A stretch of DNA of 64,000 nt from Circinella minor (Eukaryota; Mucoromycota; Mucoromycetes; Mucorales; Lichtheimiaceae): NCBI GenBank assembly GCA_016758965.1, contig JAEPRB010000041.1:62001-126000 (forward strand), in the 5' to 3' direction. A program made the translations under genes and the position numbers. The notes under the pieces were generated by a model. That model made no database searches, was not told where the DNA came from, and saw nothing but the letters and a program-made list of their open reading frames with translations. Below are positions 11,380 to 23,203 of this stretch, piece by piece. Every line of letters starts with the position of its first letter. Positions within the stretch are counted from its first letter, which is position 1.

Positions 11380-14264
11380 TGGTTAGATGGAGGCAATTGT
11401 TTTCGATCAGCACTTCGTAAAATAAAATAAGTTTCATCGGGTTGAGGAGATGGTGTAATAACAGAGGATAATGAAGCAATTGAAGATCGATCTGGATTAC
11501 TGCTATTTCGGCGATGATGGACAGGTGGTAAATTTTCACCAAATGCACTTCTAATAGGAGCACTAGGCGCTAATGTAAATTCTATAAATTAAATAGTTCC
11601 GAGATAAAAAAAAAATAGGTATTAGAGACAAAAGATGTTTTATCGTTTTTGAACAAAAAATATTTCCTGTCTTCTTCACATAAATAATTACCATGGCCTT
11701 GTTTACTCAGTGCCAATCGATACTTGACAACATCACCTTCAGTAGCAGCGCCCTGAAGCCTTAATGATCTGATTTTTTCATCCACATCCGGACCATCTAC
11801 AATACCATTCAAAACATGAAACTTATCCAATAATAGAGAAGTAACGTCTCCCACAGAAGCATGTGTTGGGACAGTAACTAATTTATCCACACGAGTTTGA
11901 TCAAATTTCAATATACTTGTTTGACCTCCAATCTCAGACGCGAATAAGGAAACTTTAATAGACATATAGGTTTCTTCTGGGCGTTTGGCTTTTGTATGAA
12001 GATAGAAACGCACTTCTTCAATGGAACTATTTTCTTCCTTGGGTCCTCCAATATGAGTACTTTCACCATTGGTACCACCCATTAATGCGGATATACGACG
12101 TGCTTTTTTCAAGGAGGGCATAGGAACATTTAAATGACTCATCAATGAATGGTAGATAGCAAGAGGTTTATCCATTGGAACGAGGGTAGACTCATCTAGT
12201 ATCAAAAAAAGTGTGATTTAATATAAATATACATTCATATATACGTTTGAAGAGTCCTTTTTCTCCTCTCTTTCCACTATTCTTTCTCTCGATCTCTCAT
12301 CCACTCTCTCCCACAGACACCCAGCTCTATTGTCAGCTTCATGTTAAAAAAGGGCCACTTACCACCGTCGACACCTTTAACAGTGAGGAAATAATCTAAA
12401 TGAGCATCTGTATTTTGTGATTGATGATCTTCAATATTAAAATGATTTAAAGCCTGTTGAATAAGTTCAGCAGCTGTTGTAGATGGATAAGCATGCGCAA
12501 TTTTATATTCTGCACCAAATCGTACATTGCCAGCAAAAATTTTGAGTACGGCAGGTTGAACAGGAGCTTCTAATGTATTTTGTTGTGGATGGAGATGTTG
12601 TGGATGAAGCTGTTGCTGTGGATGATGATTATGATGGTGAGAATGATGATGATATTGATTATGTTGTTGTTGCATAGATGAATCCACACTGTTCATACGC
12701 TCTCGATCTGAATGACTTGTGGACTGCGAACTAATGGATATCGTATCAATACTATCTTGAATTGATTGTTTATCAGTGCTCCCTTTACGTTGCTTCTTAT
12801 CCTTGCTATCTTTACCACGTGAAAACAGTTTACGCAATCCACCACCAGGTCCACTCTTTTCCTTTTTATCTTTTGATCCACGTCGTTGCTGTTGTTGTTC
12901 TGGTTCATCTGCTGCTAAAATACTTTCTAATTTACTAGCTTTACTTTGTTTGCTGGTATCACCAGAAGCATTATTACCATTGTTAGCGTAGCTGTTCAAA
13001 TCAGCACTACCGCGTGCAATGGCAGGTGTTAAAGAATATTTTATTGTTTCAGAAGGTTCAAGATCAAAATTACGAAGACCAGAACTAGGTTGTTGTTGTG
13101 ATGATTGTTGTTGCTGTTGTTGTTGCTGTTGTTGTTGCTGTTGTTGTTGCTGTTGTTGTTGCTGTTGTTGTTGCTGTTGTTGTTGCTGTTGTTGTATTGA
13201 CTGTTGTTGTTGGGAATTAATCTGTTGTTGGGGATGGTATTGCTGTTGCTGTTGTGAATTCTGAGGTGGTGTTGGCCAAACTTGTTGTTGATGCTGTTGT
13301 GATCGATTATAGTTATCAACAGATGATTGTCCGTATCCACCTGACGTGTAAAGTCGAACATCATCATAATAATCATCCTCATCATCCTCATCTGAATCCG
13401 TGGTATCATCGTCGGTATCACTATCTGATCGTATTGTTTCATGCCATTCTTCATATTCTTCTTCAAAATCCTCATCGTTATCACTTCCGAAAATAACTTG
13501 AGCTTGAAATTTCACACCTTTAGACATCTTAACCTTTTTATTACTCGGTGCTTTAGTAGATGGTGGTGCAGGGAATGCGTCTTGGATATCTCGTTGTGTA
13601 AGCTAAGATAAACACGTGAATAAACACATTTAGGAATATTCATATATAAATTAGTTTTCTATTACTTCTTTTTTATTTTCTCAGTGTATTTTGTTTATAT
13701 ATATGTATAAATACCTCAATATTTCGGTGTGAATTTAATCGGGCCAAACGTTCATAGGGTGTCTATAAAAAAGAAAAAAAATGTTTTACTGTCATTTAAT
13801 CCAAGGGTGTATCTAATCAACCATCTATGCACATCATCTTTGACTCTTTCTGTATTATTTACCTCAATATTTTCAGCTGGAATATAACCAATTTCTGAGG
13901 TTTTTAATACTTTAACCAGCCACCAATATGAGTTACTATCATCTAATAAAGTTAACGCATCGCCTTTGACAACGGAAGCTTGGCCTTCAACAGTAGCAGC
14001 AAAAGTATGTAAAGCATAAACAAGATCAAAATCGATATTTGGGTCCGGGATACTTAATACAGATCCTACAGATTCCACGTCTTCTTCTTCTTCTTCTTCT
14101 GAGTCAGTATCATCGTCATAATCGTCTACACTACGGTAAACATCATAATCGTCCATGCCATCATCGTAAAGTGATTGGGGATGAAGATGATTTCTTTGTT
14201 GATGGTTTTGTTGTTGAACTGAATCATTTCCATAACCGGTCAAACGCCGGGTATTCGCTGACAT
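10245..14264 (-). CDS. SH3 and Ras-association domain scaffold protein
   Basis: Seven exons are read on the minus strand. Exon 1 (from the ATG at 14264) has an acidic region, then an SH3 domain: VYALHTFAATVEGQA, then DALTLLDDSNSYWWLVKV and GYIPAENIE. A short exon encodes TPYERLARLNSHRNIE, a block that follows the SH3 in fungal polarity proteins. The large third exon (about 13601-12362) holds an acidic stretch, a long Gln run, a basic region and a Ras-association-like fold starting VLKIFAGNVRFGAEYKIA. Exon 4 has a second ubiquitin-like/RA-type module (VRFYLHTKAKRPEETYMSIK). The C-terminal part contains repeated SASRQ motifs. The last exon (10245-10286) adds a short helix ELDRMMSEAVKVYH. SH3 plus RA domains suggest a cortical scaffold linking a small GTPase to polarity or cytoskeleton, possibly Bud14/Tea4-related. 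Exact orthology is not established. Confidence 0.78.
10733..10920 (-). repeat. Tandem SASRQ-type repeat in the SH3/RA protein
   Basis: Inside the SH3/RA gene the protein repeats a unit of about 12-14 residues with core S/T-A-S-R-Q followed by a hydrophobic residue and T-P: RTASRQDLTP, RSASRQEIVP, RSASRQELIATPT, RSASRQELVVTPT and RSPSRQQQE. There are five units. Each pairs an RxxS motif, a typical target of basophilic kinases and 14-3-3 proteins, with a nearby SP or TP. The repetition is direct in the sequence; the phosphorylation idea is inference. Confidence 0.75.
13093..13200 (-). repeat. Polyglutamine tract of mixed CAA/CAG codons
   Basis: The plus strand repeats the 12-mer GTTGTTGCTGTT with little change, giving about 30 Gln codons in the SH3/RA protein. 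Regular CAA interruptions of the CAG codons keep the run from being a pure trinucleotide repeat. Shorter Gln runs flank it at 13201-13260 and at 11310-11385. Confidence 0.85.
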
Positions 14265-14509
14265 AATAAATAAGTTTTAATTTGAAATAAAAGGAATGAA
14301 TTCAAAGAAATTGATTTATAAAAAATTAAGAAAAAAAAAAGAAAGAATGGAAGTGATGGTAAAGAAGTGAACAAATACAGACTAAAGTAGAAAATATAAT
14401 AATTTGATTGTTACTAGGTAACACAAAATTTAAACATGGATACATAGAGTAAACTTTTTTTTTTCATCCCCTCGTGCAATTGCCATTTAAAGATTACTCT
14501 TTTCCTTAT

Positions 14510-15785
14510 TTATTGTTGTTCAGGAACATGATTTTCCTCTTCTACTGGTTTAACTAATTCAGTACGTTCATTATTCTCTGTTTCTGCTTGTTCTTTCTCT
14601 TTTCCTTTTCCTTCTTCTTCTTCAGTCTTTTTTACATTAGACAATGAGGATGGCGGCGGTGGTGGCGGTTCATCAATTTCTGTACTACTGAAAATTACAT
14701 CACTATATATATGATGTTGTGGTGGTGATGATCCCAGTTGTTGTTTTTGATTATGATGATAATTATCTTCGGATGGTCTTGCACTACCCGACATTTTACG
14801 TGGTATCCGATGTAATAATCCATAACCAACATCACATCCCAATGATCCTTGACCTCCCCAATCTTGATTTGGAACAATGATTGCCTGAATTAAAAAGTGA
14901 TAATAATTAGATTAAAAAAAAGTGGATGGGGAGGTTCCTTTTTGTCTCGTTAAATGCATATATTACATACCTCACGGCAACTATCCCATTCTGTATTATA
15001 CAAATAAAGGCGTAATGGTTTTCCAATATGATCTTCTACTAAATCATAAAAACTATCTTCACTATTCAAAACCGTATGTGGTGATCCAATAATATAATCC
15101 GTATGTGGAATGATGCCAGCCATTTCAGCAGGTGAATTCGGGGCCACTTCAAGTACGTGCCAAACATGTTCGCCTGCTCTTTCATAAGAACAATAACGTA
15201 TGGAACATCCTATTAAACTATTTTCGCCAGGGATATCTTTGCACCACTCTCGACTTGGCGTAAGCATTACCTCTTTATACAGGTTGGTTAGTGATCCATC
15301 TTATTACCATATATTATTATTATCATTATTATCAAATAAAAGAAAAATATTTACCTCGAGCGGACTGATCTTTGCTAGAATATATTTCAAGAGGTATAGG
15401 TTTTTCTTCAGATTCTTGTAGTATTTTTAATAACGTTTGACTATCTCCATTATCCTGTGATAATGATAATGTATTATTACAACTAGCTTATCAAGCAGTT
15501 TTTTTTTTCTTATTTCTATCTTATTAAGAGTTATATATTTGTATATACTTTACCACTCGTACACCATTGATGCCAATAATGTAGTCAAAGAACTGATCTA
15601 TCCCTGCATGATAAGCAGGTGAATTCTCTTTCACCTATAAACTTGTAGTAGTTTATTATGCATGCTTTTATATTTTCTTGTTTTTTACTTGTGTGTTTAT
15701 AATGTTTCAATGAGTCTTTTTAATTATTTACTTTAAGTACATGGAAACCATGCTGTTCTTGTTCTGAACTTTGAGCTCCACCCAT
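14510..15785 (-). CDS. GRH1: GRASP-family Golgi stacking protein
   Basis: This is a GRASP55/65 (yeast Grh1) homologue, a peripheral protein of the early Golgi and ER exit sites that tethers membranes and acts in unconventional secretion. The start is the ATG at 15785, giving [20 protein letters not shown] Gly at position 2 and the MGG start fit N-myristoylation as in animal GRASPs. PDZ1 contains [23 protein letters not shown]2 contains [20 protein letters not shown], then [20 protein letters not shown] and [20 protein letters not shown], with the typical end [19 protein letters not shown]. The tail is Pro/Glu-rich and low in complexity. There are about five exons. It is divergent from the hydroxyisourate hydrolase gene, with only about 240 bp between the two starts. 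Confidence 0.93.
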
Positions 15786-16026
15786 TTTGGTTTATTTGTA
15801 TTGAATAATAATAATAATAAAAGAGTATAAACAAAGTAAACGCGACGGCAACGACGACGGAGGCCTGGTTCCACTTATTAATGGCTCAGGTACTAAAAGC
15901 ATCAGCCATACAGCTGGTCCATAAAAATGCCTTAACTTGTGAACCGTCACAAAATGCAAAAACTCACATTAAAAAGGTCGGATTTTGGTTAGCTGGCATT
16001 TTATTCCTCTTTGAATTTTCTTTTAC
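15786..16026. promoter_or_regulatory. Short divergent promoter region
   Basis: About 241 bp separates the start of the GRASP gene (-) from that of the hydroxyisourate hydrolase gene (+), so both promoters must lie here or overlap. It contains a GC-richer patch at about 15840-15870 (CGCGACGGCAACGACGACGG) in an otherwise AT-rich stretch. I cannot name specific factor sites. Confidence 0.5.
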
Positions 16027-16777
16027 ATGAGTCCATCTTCTCGTCTTACTACTGTCAAAGATCACCTGCAGGTAAAATAAAATATTCTAATATGACTTAT
16101 TTTGTATAATATAAAATCATAATAATAATAATAATAATATAACAATAGCCTATGTCTACTCAAAAAAGCCCTATCACCTGCCACGTTCTTGTTGCTTCCG
16201 TTGGTAAGCCTGGCCAACATGTTTCCGTAAAGATCGAGAAAATTGATGAATCTGGTGCTTTCACTACTATATCTACTTCGTATGTTGCTTTTTATTTATT
16301 TATTACATAGTTTGAATTGAGATACAAAAGAGTACTGCTTTGTTTTTTGTAACCTGGTTGATTTTTTTTACCAACAATATTTATTAACGAATCAAATAAT
16401 TCATAGTGAAACTAATGATGATGGACGTTGCCCAAACCTTTTGCCTGGCGATTATAAGGTTGAAAAGGGTATTTATCGTGTTACCTTTGAAACCAAAGAG
16501 TTTTTTGCTCGTTTAGGTGAAAAGTGCTTTTATCCTTATGTTCAGGTAAAGTATTATTAATATTATTATTTTTATTCGGGAGAGAGTACCCAACATAATT
16601 ATGGACATCCAGAGAGAGAAAGAGAGACCTACATTTTTTTTCAACTGGTTGTTGAGTGTGTATTAATGGTACATGTATAAAATTTAGATTGTATTTGAAC
16701 TTGAGCATCCTGAGCAACACTATCATATCCCATTGTTGATTAGCCCTTACTCATACACCACTTACCGCGGCAGTTAA
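16027..16777 (+). CDS. 5-hydroxyisourate hydrolase (transthyretin-like)
   Basis: The enzyme hydrolyses 5-hydroxyisourate, the product of urate oxidase, in purine (uric acid) breakdown. Four exons join cleanly: 16027-16071, 16149-16279, 16407-16545 and 16688-16777. The protein begins MSPSSRLTTVKDHLQPMSTQ and shows the family start ITCHVLVASVGKPGQHVSVK, a central DDGRCPNLLPGDYKVEKGIY, and ends with the signature YRGS at the C-terminus, which forms part of the active site. Length is about 134 residues, usual for the family. I see no C-terminal SKL-type peroxisomal signal, because YRGS itself is the end. The His/Arg/Ser signature residues appear intact. Confidence 0.93.
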
Positions 16778-18002
16778 ATTATACTGCCAACTATAATTTT
16801 ATCAATCTCTAACGGTATATTTATACTTGTGTAACATACAAATTTATGTCAATAATTTTACCCCAGCTATCTTCAAATATTTATATATGAATTGGCTTTT
16901 CTTATGGTTGACAACTTGTCGAATGGAAAAAAAGATCAGTAATAGTTTGATATTTTATTATTTGAATGGTGAGAGCAAGAAAAAAGAAAATAGGAACTTC
17001 AACTTTTATTTTTACGCACTTACTATAGAAGAGGTATAAATCTGTAGATACGGTATATTTGCGGGGTATTTTTTTTTCTTTTGCATTAAATATAATTTAT
17101 TCATATCGTGCAGTTGAAGTTAGATCCTCTAAATCGTATATTGCTATATAAATCAATGAACAGCTAGTGTAGTAGCAAAATAACCCACCATTGTCAGCAA
17201 CATTTTTTTTTTTGGGATAAATTGATATAAAAACTTTTATAAATACCAGTGGTATTTTTCAGCTGAGTTGTTATTTGGATGAACCAGTTAATACCTATAA
17301 AGAATATCTGTTACATACTCTCAAAATAAAAGGTTCTGCGTACACTATAAAAAAACTCGGTTATATTATTACTCATTTTTTTTTCAGGTATCCTATTATC
17401 AACCTATGTAAGTTGTATACTTAAGCTTATACATTTTTATGTACGTACAGTACGTACGTAAATAGACATGACGAGTTTTGTGTTTATGTAGTAGTATACT
17501 ACTTAATACGTACAGTAGTCTATGATACTACTACAGTTTGAATAACTTTCAGCTATAGTTAGTAAAAAAAGTCTGAATTAGAAGTGGACTAACCAAATAT
17601 TCTAATTATTGAAAATAATTTTTAATTGATTATTTTAATAGGAAAGTATGATAAGATTTAATGTTTGAAAACTTAAAGATGGTGTGATTGTAATGAAAAC
17701 GATAACAATGATACATTTTATAAAGCTACACAATGCATACTTTACCGTCCGTTCCATTCACATATAAATTATAAGCAAAGAAAAATATGAACTGTTGTCA
17801 CAGTCTGTTTATTTTACTCATTGTACCCTTTTTTCGGCTGTTCTTTTATGTTAAAAGTCTCACAGGTTTTTTTGGAGTGCTTAAAAAAGAAAATTCATTT
17901 GATATCTTCCTTTTTATTTCATATACTTTTTCCTTGAATCCTTTTTTCAGTTATATATCAGACGTAATTCATTATTTATTGTTTCTATTAATTATACGTA
18001 AT
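16778..18002. other. Intergenic, AT-rich
   Basis: No gene is supported. Self-complementary TACGTAC words cluster at about 17441-17515. An in-frame hydrophobic reading frame from the ATG at 17787 runs into the cyclin gene and is treated there as an alternative N-terminus. Confidence 0.6.
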
Positions 18003-19005
18003 ATGTATTCTGCCACACACTTAAAGCACTTTACTATACAAAGTACAATTGAACAACAAGCAATTAGAAGTGAAATTTTGGACAAAACACAAGTAAAAGA
18101 TATAAAAGATATTTTACCAAAATCTTTAAAGCTTATGCTCGCAAAACCAACTGAATTGGCTGAATTCTGTGCTTACATATTTCCTCGAGTGTGGACTGGT
18201 TCGTTTCGTCAATCTACTGCTCGTTTCAAACATCATGCCACGTTTACGATTTATCTACGAACATTATTTGAAAGATTTAAAAGCTACACAAGGCTCTATG
18301 AAATTCAAGAAACTTTTTCTGTTTGTATCTTTTTGGCTCTATTTTATGTTCATCGATTACGATCAGCTAATCCAACCGTTCATGGAAGCAAAGGGTCTGA
18401 AGCTCGTATATTTACAACCGCACTCATGATAGCTTACAAGTACTATACTGACTATACATTTTTACCATCAGTTTTAGAGGTAAATCTCTTTTATAATAAG
18501 CATACGTACGTATTTATTTTGACGTTATAATGTAACTTATTTTTACAATATCAATAATAATGATTTCTAGCAATGGGAATATGTATCACATATATTATCA
18601 ACAGAACTTCGCTCCATGGAAATAGAATTTTTAACAGGGATCGATAATACCATCGGGGTTCACGCTTCAGATTTTTTCAGGTTTTCCATTCAATGTCAAT
18701 ATTGGCTTCAGTTAATGATAAAAGATCCAGAATTATCACGTACTAGAACAATGAAAATGCATAGATTTTCAAAATTATTTGAAAACAAAGAACAAGTACC
18801 ATCATCATCATTATCACCATCAAAACGAAAACATTCTGTTGATGATAAGCGACAACAACAACAACAACAGATAGTAGCCAAAGGACCGACTAAACGACGG
18901 CGACAGAATGATATTTCAAAATCTCAGGGCTATCAATTCGTACGACATCCCGGAAGCCCAAGGGAAGTTTCGACAATTGACCGAGAAATTGTAAAAAGAG
19001 GGTGA
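18003..19005 (+). CDS. Pho80/Pcl-like cyclin
   Basis: Two exons: 18003-18479 and 18571-19005. The cyclin core reads FSVCIFLALFYVHRLRSANP, then ARIFTTALMIAYKYYTDYTF, and after the intron QWEYVSHILSTELRSMEIEF followed by LTGIDNTIGVHASDFFRF. This matches the PHO80-type cyclin pattern (an L-Y-HRL helix, an allatA.Kyl.D helix, an ELn.mE.efL helix). Such cyclins bind Pho85-type kinases to control phosphate response, polarity or the cell cycle. The tail is basic and Ser/Gln-rich (KRKHS, PTKRRRQ), suggesting a nuclear location. The chosen start is the ATG at 18003. The frame stays open upstream to an ATG at 17787, which would add a hydrophobic, very AT-rich leader that I consider untranslated. Confidence 0.72.
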
Positions 19006-19870
19006 CCGAAAACGAATGATCTGGAACTCTGCCCTGTTTCAAGAGTCTCATTTCCTGAGCGAGCACCTATCATGTATAATTGTGAAAAAAAAATAAAGTT
19101 TTATAATGTATAAATATTTAATTATTAAAATAAAAGTAATATATTATTCAGGAAGTAAAAGAATACATAAAATTCTGTATGAATGATATCATATCACATA
19201 TAACAAATGTTAGATGTAGAATAATAAAGAATATGTTTCGAGGTGATGTTAATCAAAAAACCTCAAATTGCATGTAGAGTTAAACATCGTTTTGTGGTTA
19301 TGTTGTCAGATGATAATTCTCTTAGCCACTAAATATGAGGTAGGTATATAATAAGCAAAAAACTGAAATAATGTAAACAAAGAGAAAGCCTGTTAGCAAT
19401 TATATATCATTGTCAACATCAACAGAGTAATTATAGTAAAATTCCCAATACGTATAAATTTGCTCGCTTTATCTTTTCAAAAGAAAAAATAAATGTTAAT
19501 ATAGCTCTCATCCAGAAAGTTAAAAAAAAATCATGTAAAGATGTAGGGGGGGGATATATCACAACACATTGTATTTTTAATTTTCCCCCTAACAATAGAA
19601 ACAACAATAGTAAAAAAAATGACACTTGATTAAAAATTTGCTGTATGCTGATAAATTTAACCCGATCTGACCCTGTTTTTTTGTTTTCCTTTCGTTGGCA
19701 CAGCATCGTTGGACAGATGGCAAAAGTTCACGATTGGTGTAACAATTGACATATTTGGTCATTTTATTAAGTTACGATTTATGCTTTGCTTTGCTTTTTT
19801 TTTTCTTTTTTTTTTTATCATATTTCCATAAACGTGTTTATTCTTGAACACGAACTTCGCCTAATCCCCA
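19006..19870. other. Intergenic between cyclin and ERV46
   Basis: AT-rich, with no gene supported. The stretch 19790-19860 just before ERV46 is strongly T-rich (long T runs on the plus strand), resembling a promoter or 5' leader. Confidence 0.5.
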
Positions 19871-21641
19871 ATGGCGGTTAAATCTTTTCTTCAACGATTT
19901 CGAAAACTTGATGCCTATGCGAAACCACTTGAAGACGTACGCATCAGAACGACAACCGGTGCTTCAGGTATTTTTAATAATTCTTTTGAGTGTCCAATCG
20001 ATTAAAGAGCGAAAATATAAGAAGAATGGATAATTCAATTATAATTTAAAAACATGCATATATGTATATATATAGTGACACTTTTTAGTGGTATTGTCAT
20101 TTTGATCTTGGTGACTTTTGAAATTTTTAGATATATTACACCAGAGATGCATCCTGAGATTGTTGTTGATAGTGGCAAGATGGTAAAGCGTTTTATATAA
20201 TAAAGTGGAGAGCCAATTTTTCTCTTATTATTCTTGTTGCTAACATTATAAACTGAAACACGAAACACGCCCTGGATATAATATATGTAGGAAAAATTAC
20301 CTATTTCATTTAATATTACCTTTCCACATCTACCATGTTATCGTAAGTTTCATATCATGATTATAATTTACCGTTAACATATATTATATATAATTTAACT
20401 AATTGACTTGTGAATATATAAACATAGTTCTTAGTTTAGATTTGATGGATGAAAGTGGTGATCATATTTCTGACTATGATCATGACGTTTTCAAAGTTCG
20501 ACTGGATGAACAGGGAAATGAGATCCATCGTGAGAAGGCAAAAGGTTGTAACTAGAAGAAAGAAAGAATAAAAAATATGGGATTATCAAATCAAAAAGTA
20601 ATTTCATTTTGCTAATCAAATAATTGCATAAATACTATAAATAGACCTTAGTAACAATGATAATCAAGAGAAACTTGCTAAATCATCTGAAGAAAATGAA
20701 TGCGGGCCTTGTTATGGAGCAAATCCTAAAGGAAAAGAAAATGCATGCTGTAATACTTGTGATGACGTACGAAGAGCTTATTCAGATATGGGATGGGCAT
20801 TACCTGATGAAACAACCATTGAACAATGTTGGAAAGAAAACATTTCATCACAAACAAAAGAAGGATGTAATGTTCATGGTGACTTAATGGTCAACAAGGT
20901 CCGTGGTAATTTCCATTTTTCACCAGGACGATCGTATGCACATGGATCTTCTCATGTTCATGATGTTCGAACTTATTTGGCTACAGGACATGATTTTAGC
21001 CATATCATCCATCGTTTACAATTCGGTGAGCAAGATCATAGTGCTTATAAACAAAAACGAACAGAGATGGCTCAATTGGCTAATCCATTGGATGGTACAC
21101 AATGGGGAACAGTGCAATGTAAAGTATTTATTATTATTCATATAAGGAAGATGAGAATATCCGAAAATATCTATCTATATAGTTTCTAATAATAGGATGT
21201 GTATATAGCAACTATGATGTATCAATACTTTTTAAAGATCGTATCATCTGAATTCAATTATCTTAATGGGAAACATTTGAGAACATTCCAATATTCAGTG
21301 AGTCGTCAAGAACGTGATTTAAAACAACAAGGTCAAGGTGGATTGCCAGGTAATTAAACAAAATATATAACCCTTTATATATATATATATATATATATCC
21401 AGCCATATATAATTAAATATATGCTCACTCTATAATACATTTTATGTAAATAGGTGTATTTTTCATGCTGGATTTTTCACCCATGTTGGTAATATATTCA
21501 GAATCTCGAGGAACATTTGCTAGTTTCTTGACAGGTGTATGTGCTATTATTGGTGGTATTTTCACTGTAGCAAGTCTTGTAGATGGTATACTTTATAGAG
21601 CATCCATTCACCAAAAGAGAAGACTTGGGAAAGCAATGTAA
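19871..21641 (+). CDS. ERV46: Erv46/ERGIC3 cargo receptor of COPII vesicles
   Basis: This is an ER-Golgi transport protein that forms a complex with Erv41 and retrieves or sorts cargo in COPII/COPI vesicles. The start is MAVKSFLQRFRKLDAYAKPL, the usual Erv46 N-terminus, followed by DVRIRTTTGAS and a transmembrane segment VTLFSGIVILILVTFEIF. The lumenal part has FNITFPHLPCYLLSLDLMDE, the Cys-rich block CGPCYGANPKGKENACCNTC with DDVRRAYSDMGWALPD, and the GNFHFSPGRS motif. The second membrane segment near the C-terminus includes SFLTGVCAIIGGIFTVASLV. The end is a cytosolic tail HQKRRLGKAM, a basic KR-type tail as in ER-cycling proteins. About seven exons are used, joined in frame by eye. One donor is an unusual GTTGTA at about 20546. 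Confidence 0.94.
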
Positions 21642-21873
21642 TAAATTAATAAAAAAAATTAATTCATTATAATAAGAGTCAATGTTTTAAGTTTTATTGC
21701 CATGATACGGAAAATATAAACTATTTCAATAAAAATACCAATGCTGTTGCTATATATGTTACAAATGCTATGCAAGTGTCGCTAATTCGGAGTTGCACAA
21801 AAAAGGCAAGGATAGGCTGGGGGTTCTTTATAATTAACCTTTTTTTTTTTTTTTTGGTTCTTTTTAACACAAT

Positions 21874-22961
21874 ATGGATGACGATCAAACACGGATGTTT
21901 GCAAATGAATCTACACATGATCTATTGGAGCAAGGCAGGCATGTTTTACATATTTTATGAAATAATCACGATAAAATATGACTAACTCGTCTTCAACTTT
22001 TTCATTTTATTTTTATTTTTAGAGCTACATCACGTACACAGCATGGACTCACAAAGTCTGAATTGGTACAGGGCTTAGCTAATAGATTCATGTATTCACA
22101 ATTTTATATAATTCTATACCTTGCACTTGCAGTTCTTAGTTTAATTTCAATAATTCTGGTAGATGACAACAAGTAGTAGAAGAGGGAGAAACAGAAAAAT
22201 CAGAAAACGCACGTGTTGAGGGAGAGAAGTGAAATAAAGAGCGGTGTGGTGTCTTTTGAAACATAAGGCTAATAATATTAAATTTCATTCCAAATATAAA
22301 ATACTAAAAAGTCTCTTAATGAAACTTGGTAAGTAATCAAAATATTATTGAGACATATATATATATATATGTAGGAATCAAATGAAGTAAATAGAATTCT
22401 TTCTAAAAATAATAATTTTATAGTCCTTCAGTATTATTCATTATATTCGAATCTATTATCAACTTTGCAATGATTATCGAAGTTGGAATACGTTTATTAG
22501 CATTACGAAGAACTTACTGGAGATCGGTATGGAATATCATTGATACTGTATTGGTTGCATTATGTGCTATCACGTTGATCGTGCTTGCCTCGGGTTGTTC
22601 TGCTAGTGAACGTAATGAGGCCATTTTTGATACAATTTTATTAGTAATTCGAAATGTTATTCAATTCTTTAGGTTATTCATGATGGTTCGAAAGTATGTG
22701 TATATAAATGTTTAATTTTTTAATTGTCATGTGCGATTTTTTTTAATTTAACGTTCATTCGATTTAACTAATGCATTGATATTATAAATTAGGAACAAAC
22801 ATTCTATGAACGCCCGATCTGCACGTGTTGATTTCGACGATATACCCGATTTTGGACGAGAACCGTCAGTTGAATTCAGTGCGCTAGATAGGGAACGAGG
22901 TTTTGATGAAAGTTTCTTAAGTGAAGATTCGGATGATGATAGTCGACATCATCGACCTTAG
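21874..22961 (+). CDS. Voltage-sensor-like four-helix membrane protein
   Basis: Four exons: 21874-21938, 22023-22172, 22424-22692 and 22793-22961. The start is MDDDQTRMFANESTHDLLEQ. Four membrane helices follow: FYIILYLALAVLSLISIIL (S1), PSVLFIIFESIINFAMIIEV (S2, with acidic residues), SVWNIIDTVLVALCAITLIV (S3, with the conserved Asp), and an S4-like helix LLVIRNVIQFFRLFMMVRK with Arg spaced along it. This looks like an isolated voltage-sensor domain with no pore helices. The tail is acidic (SEDSDDDSRHH). The first intron uses a GC donor (AG|GCATGT) because only that junction keeps the frame. A role in membrane voltage sensing or proton or ion conduction is inference. Fungi have related uncharacterised proteins. 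Confidence 0.7.
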
Positions 22962-23043
22962 ATAATATCGTCCATGCTATATATAGTAATAATAATAATA
23001 ATAGTAACAATAGTAATAACCATTTACGATGTGCTCGCATTTG

Positions 23044-23083
<40 letters not shown>

Positions 23084-23203
23084 TAGCAGCCATTCACAAA
23101 AAATAATAATATATATCTGTCTATAAACACAACAGTCGCTGTTACAATGTAAAAAAAACAAAGGGTTGTTTATTTTTATATATCCTTGATATATATTTAT
23201 AAT
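22962..23203. other. Convergent 3' region with AT microsatellite
   Basis: The region lies between the 3' ends of the voltage-sensor gene (+) and zuotin (-). It contains an uninterrupted (AT)n run of about 34 bp at 23047-23080 and a TAA-rich stretch. No gene. Confidence 0.7.

Noticed and set aside
13019..13264. Open frame of about 80 codons on the plus strand with a long Cys run
   Set aside because: It is the complement of the CAA/CAG glutamine tract of the SH3/RA gene; no independent signals.
17430..17520. Cluster of TACGTA words as an operator array
   Set aside because: The TACGTA word recurs all over the window, also at intron donors (GTACGT); the cluster alone does not support a regulatory claim without a genome-wide count.
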